A program made the position numbers and the translations under genes. Shown in pieces: positions 55,600-64,000 of a stretch of DNA of 64,000 nucleotides. This DNA is from Chloranthus sessilifolius (lineage: Eukaryota; Streptophyta; Magnoliopsida; Chloranthales; Chloranthaceae): NCBI GenBank assembly GCA_021018995.1, contig CM037587.1:17485366-17549365 (forward strand), written 5' to 3'. Position 1 is the first letter of the stretch. Every line of letters starts with the position of its first letter. The notes under the pieces are model-generated. The model was not told the DNA's origin, did not search any database, and saw only the letters and a program-made list of their open reading frames with translations.

Positions 55600-57700
55600 T
55601 TAGTAACTATGCTCCAACCACGACCTCCTCCCAATCCGATTCCATATAATTTTGACCCGAATACTCATTATAATTTCCACCAGGGTTCGGGTCGCCCGAC
55701 TGATTGCTGCTTCCCATTGAAGTACGCGATCCAAGATATAATCGATGTTGGGAAGATCATTCCCCTGGCGCCCACCCAAGCAAATCAGCATGCGAATATT
55801 CACTAGGTGCCTTTGCCACCACACCCTACCGGAATAGTAGGTCTCAGACCCACCATATGGATGGTAGAGGAAATTGAGGAAGAGTATGAATTTGACCCCT
55901 CTGATTACATTAGTAACAAAGAAAATTTTATGATCCCAAGGCAGCGAGACCGAGTAGAAAGAACTATTGGGGTGGTTGAGCCCCTGAATCTGGCAGATTA
56001 CTTTCCTACCCCTACACCAGCAATTGAACCCCTAGATCTTGGGTCAATTTCCCACCATCCACTCTCATAAATTTCGTACAAATAAATGCGTATCAACTAT
56101 ATTCCACCACCCCCATCAATTACCCAATAAGCCAACAGGCCCCAAACCCTCCACCAATAATAAATTACCAATGAACTACGCTCACCCCGTTACCCCCGGT
56201 TCAACCGCTTGCAAACTCCACCACCCCTGTCAATTACGTAATGGCCCATCAAACCCTTGATCCCCCGCCAGCACCTATCAGCTATCCATGGCCTACTTTT
56301 ACCCCCTTTCCCCTAGCTCCATCATCCTCAAGCTTCACCACCCCCATTTGGCCCAATTTTGCCACCCAGCCAGCTACCACCGAAATAAATCAAGTATTGC
56401 CCACACCTCCGGAGCCATCAGTACATGCACTTCAGGTGCCGGCAGCCATACCATTCCAGCTCTCAGGACCAACCTATGATCCACATCAAGTCCCGATAAG
56501 CTATGAGCAAATCAATGTTAACGCCGGTAACAGTAGCAGGGAGGGGGTAGTAGACTTCGTTACCAGATCGAGAAGAATCTCGAAACAGCCCGAGGCAACA
56601 ACTGCAGCAACTACAATAGTAATAGCAATAATACTAGCACCAACACAGCCTAAGGGGAAGAAGGACAATGCAGTCCACCTGTTTGAGAAGATGAGTCGGG
56701 AGCACATTCTCGAGACTCAGTTAAGGAGGATGCCAACCCATATCACTATCTGGGATCTTTTGATGACATCACTCCATTTCCAAGCTCTAATGGGGGCATT
56801 AAAGAATGCCCATGTGTCCCAACATGTGAGCACAGACGAGGTTGGGCAAATAATTAGACAAGTGATGTCACCCAATGCCATTTCATTTTCGAGCGCAGAT
56901 CTGCTGGAGGAGGGAAACAGCCATGCTAAATCCCTCAATATTACTATCGAATCCGGGAACATGATAATTCCCTTGGTTCTAATTGATAACTGGTCAGCTC
57001 TGAATGTGTGCCCGTTGAGAACTTCCATCAAGATCGGTGTGGACCCCTGTATGCTAAGGCCGACAAGGACTAGCGCTCGGGGATTTGATAATACAAGAAG
57101 AGAAATAATGAGAGGTCGATCTAGAATTAGTAATTAGGCTCATGACCTTCTCTATACCTTTTCAAGTGATGGATATCAAATCTTCTTTTAATTTGCTGAT
57201 AGGACACCCGTGGTTACATGAGGTTGGGGTGATACCTTCTACCCTCCATCAAAAGCTAAAATTCATATTTGTGTAAAAGGTGATCACCATCATTGGTGAA
57301 GGGCACGATGAGAAAGACAAGGCCACCCACAGCATTGAAAATCCTAAGATAGTGGATGTGCCACATACTGAGGAAGATACCGACCTCCACAGTTTTGAGT
57401 ATGAGGTATTGACAGTAGGCCCGAAACTCCCGAGAAACATCATGTCAACAACTGGTGGCAGAATCAAACCAACGGTGGCCATGCTCCAGAAATGGGGTTA
57501 TCAGAAAGGCAGAGGACTCTGGCCTAGACTGCAAGGCAGAAGAGAGCCAGTCATTGCCAAGGGACAGAAGGTTCGATTTGGGCTTGGATACAAGCCCACA
57601 AAGGAAGATGTCCAAGAGGCCAAAGAGAAAGCCAGGGTCGTTGCGGCTGCAAGGGCAAGAGGAATCAACATAGAAGAATAGCCTCGTCCTAGGCCACACA
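55600..57700 (+). pseudogene. pol: Polyprotein: linker, aspartic protease, G-patch
   Basis: In order: FHQGSGRPTDCCFPLKYAIQ (55690-55760), typical of Tat-branch polyproteins; a proline-rich linker; then 56241-57137 with the protease region (SPNAISFSSADLLEEGNSHA, LNITIESGNMIIPLVLIDNW, SALNVCPL). The active site is D-N-G-S-A in relatives but D-N-W-S-A here, so the glycine is replaced by tryptophan and the enzyme should be dead. A frame break near 57125 and a stop near 57270 follow. 57420-57681 encodes a G-patch-like segment (MLQKWGYQKGRGLWPRLQGR, VRFGLGYKPTKEDVQEA), often found between protease and RT in this lineage. Confidence 0.75.
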
Positions 57701-58499
57701 TTAGGGAATCCTTTGTCAGTGCCGGGGCCATAAAGGTTGATAGGAATGGGGTAACCCATTTGACCCTACATAAACTCACAGCCCCTGTCCATCCCACCAA
57801 TCCCCACATCTCCCTTCCCAACCTCGAAATAGATCTAGCTGCCCTATCCCTATTTGAGGAGCAGCATTCCATACCTGAACAAACTCCTCCAGTGGTAAAC
57901 CACCACAGGACTCTGCTAACGTTTCAGGATGAAGCCTTAAACAAACCTATGGTCAATATGATGGAGGACGGTCCAGAAGAGTCACATTCGCCAGTCTCCT
58001 ACATCCATAAAGGTAAAGGGGTAGCAAGTCAGGTATGCAATTGGGCATCTTTTCCCTAAACTCTAGAAGCAGGGAGTGGCCTACAAGTTGGCACCTATTT
58101 TCTAAAAACAAACAACCTATAAAAAGTGAGAGAAGTCCTTGGCAAGCAATACCTTGTTTATACACAGACTCGCACTGCCAAGGGTCCGTCTCCGAAGAAA
58201 ACAAAAATCTCAAAAATATTGGAAAAATATTAAATCTCAAAAACATTGGAAAATACAAAACCCCAAAAACATAGAAAAAATACAAAACCCCAAATTGACC
58301 CCTTTCTTGTAGAAATACAAGAAGAGGTAGGGGTTACGAGTCTAGATGTCCTTTGGAGGAGCTCCCCAATGAGCTCCTTGACCGGTTTGCCGAATTTGAG
58401 CATGGCCCTACCCCTATTGTCGAAGAAACAGAAGATATCAATTTAGGGACTGAGGAGATTCCGAGAATAACCAAGATCAGAACGTCACTATCTCTCTCC

Positions 58500-59290
58500 C
58501 AAAGAAAGAAAAAGCATGATTGATTTCCTTCGGTCATACCAAGACATTTTTGCCTGGTCGTACGAGGACATGCCTGGTCTGGACACTAATTTGGTCAAGC
58601 ATGAGTTGCCTCTCTACCCTGATATGAAGCCGGTTAAGCAAAAGCTGAGACGTCTCTGACCCGAGTAGATGTTGAAAGTCAAAGACGAGGTCATCAAGCA
58701 GTATGACCCAGGGTTTCTCATAGTCTCTAAGTACCCGCAGTGGCTAGCCAACATTGTGCCTGTGCCAAAAAAGGATGAAAAGGTTCGCATGTTCATTGAT
58801 TTTTGAAATTTGAACAGGGCGAGCCCGAAGGACGATTTCCCATTGCCCCACATCGACATCTTGGTTGATAACACTGCCAAGCATGAGATGCTTTCTTTTA
58901 TGGACTGATTCTCAACAATCAGATAAAGATGGCAGAGGCAGATCGAGAGAAGACTATGTTAATCACCCCCTGGGGAACCTTTTGCTTTCTTTTATGGACG
59001 GATTCTCATTCAGAGAAAGCATGCCTGGCTCTTATATGAGCTACCCAGAGCCTCCACCACTATTTGCTATCTCAAGCCGTTCTACTTTTGGCCTGAATGG
59101 ACCCATTGAAGTACCTTTTTGAGAAGCCGACCCTCATTGGGCGGACTACACACTAGCAGCTCTTATTATCTAAGTTCGACATCATGTACATCACTCAAAA
59201 GTCGATTAAGGGGCAGACACTTGCTGATCATCTTGCCAACAGTCCTTTGCCAGATTATGAGCCTTTGAGAACTGAGTTCCCTAATGAGGA
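58500..59290 (+). pseudogene. pol: Reverse transcriptase with an internal deletion
   Basis: Codons from 58520 read IFAWSYEDMPGLDTNLVKHE, PVKQKLRRL, DPGFLIVSKYPQWLANIVPV, KVRMFIDF, SPKDDFPLPHIDILVDNTAK and EMLSFMD, the first half of a Tat-lineage RT. At PWGTFC (about 58970) the sequence jumps to RNase H text (SEKACLAL, LLLSKFDIMYITQKSIKGQ, TLADHLANSPLPDYEPLRTE, 59000-59275). The YVDD catalytic block and thumb are missing. Numerous stops (58660, 58805, 58908, 58922) also break it. Confidence 0.85.
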
Positions 59291-59329
59291 CATCCTTTTC
59301 ATGACAGAAGACGATATAGAAGAAGCAAA

Positions 59330-59790
59330 AGAATCATAGGTAATGCACTTTGAAGAGGCAACCAATGTCGAAGGTTAGGGAGTTGGTGTTATTCTAATCT
59401 CATCAAAAGGATCTCATGTACCAGTCTCTATCAAGCTCAACTTCCCTTACACTAACAACATGGCTGAGTACGAGGCTTGTGCTGTTGGTCTGTAGGCGGC
59501 TCTTGACCTGAATGTGACTCACCTCCAGGTGTTCGACAATTTGCAGTTGATTATATGTCAGACGAATGGTGACTGGAAGACGAAAGATGAGAAACTGATC
59601 CCTCACCATGAGCACCTCGAGGATCTGATAGCTTGCTTTCAAGACGTAACATTCTCACATGTCCCCCGAATAAGGAATCGCTTCACCGATGCACTATCAA
59701 TGTTAGCATCAATGATAGAAATCCCGTATGGTGCTGAGATGAATCCGATCATGATCGAGCAGAGGAATGAGTCGGCCTTCTACCTCTAGA
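59330..59790 (+). pseudogene. pol: Second RNase H (Tat-branch type)
   Basis: MHFEEATNVEG (first catalytic position altered from the usual FDGA form), GVGVILISSKGSHVPVSIKL, NNMAEYEACAVGL with the conserved Glu, then HLQVFDNLQLIICQTNGDW, where the usual GDS is DNL, and HVPRIRNRFTDALSMLASM with the terminal Asp. An extra RNase H after the RT-linked one is a mark of the Tat lineage. Stops at 59338, 59377 and 59495 and altered acidic residues show decay. Confidence 0.7.
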
Positions 59791-61072
59791 TTGAGGAACC
59801 TACAAAGCTTGATGATGAGCCACCTTGGTTTTCAGCTATCAAGAATTTCCTCGAGATACTAACTTTCCCTGAGGGTACATCCAAGACGGATTGACGAATT
59901 ATTCGACGTCTAGCGGCAGGCTATGTCATTTGTGGGGAATGCCTTTACAAGCGATCGTACAATAACATTTTACTCAGGTACCTTACAAAAAGTGAAGCGA
60001 TCAATATCATGAAGGAGATCCATGAGGGAGTATGTGGAGCCCACGTCAGCGGTCACATGCTTGCTAAGAAAATTCTACGATAGGGATACTTTTGGACCAC
60101 TATGGAATCAGATTGCTGCAAACATGTTCAGAAATGTTACAAGTGTTAGGAATAATCTAGACTAATAGACTCACCTGCCATCGATCTTCACTACATCACC
60201 ACTCCTTAGCCATTTGTTACCTGGGGCCTTGACGTCATCGGAATGATTAATCTGAAAGCATCAAACAGATATCGATTCATCCTCATCGCCATTGAATACT
60301 TCACCAAGTGGGTAGAAGCGACATCATATGCCAACATCATGACCAGTCACGACGAGAAGTTCCTCAAGAGTAATATTGTGTGTTGATTTGGAGTACCCTA
60401 AGATATCATCACGGACAATGGCACCAATTTTGTGAATAAGCGCATCCGAGCCTTCTGCAAGCAATACAAAATCAAGCACCATCGCTCGTCACCTTATCAG
60501 CCTTAAACTAATGGAGCCGTGGAAGCTGCAAACAAGACAGTCATCTACATCCTTGAGAAAATGGTCATCACTTACCAAGATTGGAGTGAAATGTTGTCGT
60601 TTGCTTTGTGGGCCTACAGAATGTCAATCCGTACTGCTACAGGGGCAACACTATTCTCCCTTGTGTATGGAACCGAGGTCGTCCTACCGGTTGAGGTCGA
60701 AGTACCCTCGCTCCGAATCCTTATGAAATCAGGCTTATCCGAAGCAGAGAGAGATCCCGCTTCGAACAATTAAACTTATTGGATGAGAAGAGACTCCTAG
60801 CCTTGTGTCACACTCAAGTCTATCAAGGGCGGATCGCATGCCCTTACAATATACTTGTCTGTGGTCGAGATCTAAAGGTAGGAGACATTGTGTTGAAGAA
60901 GATCTTCCCATCCCTCCATGCCGATCTGAGAGGAAAATTCAAGCTGAACTGGGAAGAACCTTATGTCGTCCGAGAGGTGCTACCAGGATACGCCATCCAC
61001 CTCGCCACCATGGACGGAGATCATCTTCCTGAGCCCATCAACGCTGAATATGTCCGACGGTTCTATGCTTAG
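59790..61072 (+). pseudogene. pol: Integrase
   Basis: The zinc-binding N-terminus shows IHEGVCGAHVSGHMLAKKIL and CCKHVQKCYKC (His-His-Cys-Cys). The core has FVTWGLDVIGMI (first Asp), RFILIAIEYFTKWVEATSYA, DIITDNGTNFVNKRI (second Asp), and NGAVEAANKTVIYIL (Glu). The C-terminal part follows in 60519-60773 and, after a break, 60779-61072 (FKLNWEEPYVVREVLPGYAI, INAEYVRRFYA, stop). Stops near 59895, 60080, 60150, 60385 and 60505 are scattered through an otherwise collinear domain. The stop at 61070-61072 is the natural end of the polyprotein. Confidence 0.85.
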
Positions 61073-62482
61073 TCTATCACCACAAGGTAAGTATTGGTGA
61101 AATAGATACGTGACTGCTTAACAACCAATTAAAAGAGGCTATCGTTCCAAGCACAGTAGCCAAAAAGTATCCCTAAAAATGATGATATCCTTTGCTATCC
61201 CATTCGAGCCTGGGCCTTTCTTTCAATAAACCCCTTCCAGAAAAAAAAGAGTGTCTACATATACAAAAAAAGAGACGAAGTATAATTACTATAAGAAAAT
61301 CAAAAAAATTGAAAAAGCAAAACCTCAAAAAGAGATTGCTTGAAATAGAGTAAAAATAAGGAAAAAAAAGGTAGAAGAATCACGGGGCATGTACAGTAAA
61401 ACCCCCAAGGAAGGAAGTATGTTGAGAAAACTGAAGCCGTATCAAGGAAACCCTTTTAGCCCAGGATACCTTCAAATCCTAATCTAACCCATGGCCAAGC
61501 TATACCCTGAAGGAAGCCCTCTTTTTAGGTTCACAAGCAGTCATAGTATCTGTTAAGTCAACACGAGCCAAGTTGTGAAACGACACCAAACCTCGTCCAG
61601 CCGGCTATGACGGAATCGACGTCTATTTCGTGGCCTTTGAAAAAAATGAAAGAAATAAAAAAAATAAAAAAATAAAAAATACAAGCTCAAAGAAAGATGG
61701 ATGTGATGAAAACCTGAAAGGGCACTACGGGTAAAAACAGCGAGTTTGTATGGACCAGGTGAAAACCCGAAAGGGCGCTTGGGATAAGAGAGCTAAACCA
61801 ATGGATGTGGTGAAAACCCAAAAGGGTGCCACAAGTAAAAAGAGGGCAAAAATGGGCATGATGAACCCACCTTGGGCGTTGTGAGTAAAAAAGGATTAAA
61901 GAATTAAAAAGAAAAGAAAGGTTTGGACTGATCGAGATGATTAATGTTTAAGGAGCCCTCTTGGTTACTCTCCCTGATCCCCTTTTCTGGGCCACTCATG
62001 CTAGTTCAAATCGGGTCCCAACCAAGTGTCTTCAGAACTGCTTTGTCAAATGTATGACTTAAAGTAAGGAGAAAGGTTTGACTCAATCCAAAGGGATGGA
62101 CATTCTAGTATTGGTGAAACTGTTGAAACACTCTCAGACTCAACCATTCGAAAGAGGGTTCGACCATGCTCAAAAGAGGACCCAAGGTCTCACCCAGTGA
62201 TTAAGGCACCACACCCAAAAAAATATGCAAAACAAAAAGAACAAAAAAGTCTATGTAGATATATATAATAAACTTCCCTTCCTTTACAAATGCACCGCTT
62301 ACACCACATCCCAAAAAATAGCCGGTGTGATGACTAGCTTTCTTTCTTTCCTCTTTTACAAATAGCAAAAAACAAAAACATAAATAAAATATGTATACAA
62401 AAAAATATAACTCTAAAGGGGTTTCTTACGCCCCTTTTCTGTGTATCTGATCTGTGCAAAAAGTTATGCGTGCAGGAAGGAA
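61073..62482. repeat. Post-pol spacer with GAAAACCCGAAAGGGCG repeats
   Basis: No coding sequence is seen. 61700-61880 has four units of the form TGAAAACCYRAAAGGGYRC(C/T), spaced 45-60 bp. Poly(A)-rich runs flank it. Similar spacers separate integrase from the extra ORF in Tat-branch elements. Confidence 0.6.
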
Positions 62483-63888
62483 TCAGCGGCCCAGCTCATG
62501 CTTCAAGGCACTAATATTAGCACGAAAATCATCCTCCTGGACATTCAGCTCAGTCAACCAACGACCATGAAAGCTCTTATACCTCTTCTGAGAAGTATCA
62601 GTGGCTCTAAGGGCAACACTCAAGAATCCTTTCAGACGAAGGACCTCGCTCTCTGCTATCTCTGCCCTAACCTTTTCTTGCGCTAAAAGCTCGTGCAGGA
62701 CCCTCTTCTCATCCAGTAGTAGCTCAATGCGGGCTCGGAGTACCGTCTTTTTCTTTGGCCAGGGGCCTCTCGTGTCAACACTCTCTGCTTGCTCCAGACG
62801 ATCAGCAATAGGCTGCTTAGTCAATAGCCAGGCCTCATACTCAGGAGAAAACTGAACCAAATCTCCCTGCTCCATACCACACATCAGCGTCGACTGACGT
62901 GTCTCCCAAAGAGCAGTAATCCGGTCTATGTCCCCAAAGGATCCCTTAGAAAAGACCAGATCATATAGAGGGGGTTTTACCTCACAAGGCACCTGCTAAG
63001 AGCAGCCGAACTGACACAACACCCGGAATGGGAAGTAGAAGGTGCTGCTAGTCAATCCTAGGCGGGTGATGCCCTCATGATCTCTGGAATGAACTATCGG
63101 AAAGGTCCGGTCCAACCAAGAAAGCTTCCATATCAGCTCGACATCGGTCAGCCAAAGCTTCAAAGCTGACAAATCTCCCTCGGAAGCAGGTGACACCTAC
63201 TCGAAAAGCATCGAGCCGCCTCACCTCAAGCAACATAAAAATATGGCACGAGTCCCAAAATAGTAAGATGCTCACCCAACTAGAGTTGAAGCAGTAAAGG
63301 ACATCCCCTGAGGCTCACCACCTTACCCAGAGTGAATGCGTCAAGGCATTGGTATAGTTCTGCAAGGACCAGATACATCACTGATCGGCCCTCCACAATT
63401 TCAGTCATGACGTCGTAAAGAGCCAGGGAGAAGCTCTCTCCCCCAATAAAGAAAAGGACTTCTGAAATGAGACCGAGAGCGAAGGCTTTGACATTGAAAA
63501 TATTCCTAACCAGCAATTTTAGGAGACTTTCATCACCGAAAAGTTCTTTGAGGAATTTTAGCGAACACCTTGTGGGCCCTCCAACAAGACTTTTCTCATA
63601 TTAAAATTTCTTCAAACTGAGGATAAGATGAACGGATTTAGAGTAGCTCGACCTCGGCATGACTCTCGCAAGGCCTCTGTGAAGCTTCAGACCAGATAAA
63701 TTGGATAGCTCCTCCAGGGTTGGAGTTAGCTCCCGCTTCCCAAAATGGAACACATGGGCGGTTGCATCCCAAAATGAGGTGGTCGCATGAAGTAGGTCCC
63801 ACGGTGGAAGGACCTCTAGGAAGAAGGGGATGCGCGATAGGTCGAGCCACTCAAGTTCAGTGAGTTCTTTCTCATTCAGGCTCCCAGG
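62483..63888 (-). pseudogene. Antisense plant-mobile-domain ORF carried by the Tat element
   Basis: Minus-strand reading starts near 63880 with EWLDLSRIPFFLEVLPPWDL, TTSFWDATAHVFHFGKRELT and PTLEELSNLSGL, which matches the N-terminus of the plant mobile domain (aminotransferase-like, PMD). The middle (63516-63280) continues ALGLISEVLFFIGGESFSLA, VEGRSVMYLVLAELYQCLDA and SLRGCPLLLQL, typical of the same fold. The C-terminal third (62992-62483) is a charged helical segment (EARIELLLDEKRVLHELLAQ-like, ISALKHELGR). Four to six frameshifts or stops divide it (near 63630, 63540, 63275, 63000). Antisense ORFs between pol and the 3' LTR are known for several Tat-lineage families; PMD proteins also occur as host genes with roles in transposon silencing. 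Here it lies opposite to gag-pol, with the element's 3' LTR expected just outside the window. Confidence 0.7.
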
Positions 63889-64000
63889 CTAACTTTTAAG
63901 AAAATTTGGCCCCATGCCCAAGGAGATGGGTAAATTGGTTCCAGGCCCTCCACGTAAGGGAGGGATGGAAAGCAGGTCCATAAACGTACAAGGATCTTTG
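63889..64000. other. Window end, inside the Tat element
   Basis: Probably the region upstream of the antisense ORF. No LTR start (TGTAGACACC) is reached before 64000. Confidence 0.5.

Noticed and set aside
57445..57872. Minus-strand frames opposite the G-patch segment
   Set aside because: The plus strand has recognisable protein family motifs; the minus frames do not.
1..64000. tRNA or rRNA genes
   Set aside because: No complete tRNA cloverleaf or rRNA signature was seen. The tRNA-like boxes at 11515-11721 belong to a SINE.

Overview
The window looks like a transposable-element-dense stretch of a large flowering-plant nuclear genome. The grounds are plant-type Ty3/gypsy retrotransposons of several lineages with plant tRNA primer sites, L1-type LINEs with DUF4283/CCHC ORF1 and terminal RNase H, CACTA and hAT-like DNA transposons, a tRNA-derived SINE, and spliced fragments of two conserved plant genes. 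Nothing in the sequence fixes the species. Almost every coding stretch is broken. The only simple candidate for a live host gene is a short secreted cysteine-rich protein at 14216-14542 (minus).

Layout. 1-8.8 kb: two minus-strand Ty3/gypsy (Tekay/Del-like) LTRs, one a clean solo LTR with target duplication GTTTG, lie in or beside degenerate coding sequence of an unrecognised retroelement or pararetrovirus-like type. That sequence runs into a 2.2-kb arm (6565-8757) that recurs inverted at 15671-17874 plus 24430-25012. 8.8-15.7 kb: the spacer between the arms, with a hAT-like element whose 3' part is repeated three times, a foldback element hosting a SINE, CACTA miniatures, and the small secreted-protein gene. 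17.87-24.43 kb: a rearranged Tekay/Del-like element (target duplication TAATT) inserted in the right arm, with primer site, gag remnant and a 3.6-kb LTR packed with tandem repeats. 25.0-31.5 kb: a Tat-type LTR, CACTA-like DNA, and Athila-like LTRs and gag. 31.5-36.5 kb: one Tekay-like LTR nested inside another (target duplication AGTTC). 36.5-48.7 kb: LINE copies and a juxtaposition of mevalonate diphosphate decarboxylase (MVD) exons with exons of a SAC3A/LENG8-like gene, the latter split by a 6-kb LINE. 48.7-64 kb: a Tekay-like LTR interrupted by a long Tat-lineage element (LTR, PBS, gag, protease, G-patch, RT, two RNase H regions, integrase) that carries an antisense plant-mobile-domain ORF downstream of pol.

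The most unusual pattern cuts across the elements. Most LTRs here carry an array of a short self-complementary word, and the word differs from LTR to LTR (TCGATTAATCGA, CGACCGGTCG, TTGATCGATCAA, GCGCAACTAATAGTTGCGC and others). In five LTRs from three Ty3/gypsy lineages the array lies immediately before a conserved module of about 65-110 bp (CATAACTTT ... GATTG ... TTGGAAAG, and in Tekay- and Athila-like copies CTCTACAAC). The order and relative strand of array and module are the same each time, although the pair sits in opposite orientations relative to the host LTR. This looks like a shared cassette exchanged or maintained between unrelated retrotransposon lineages.
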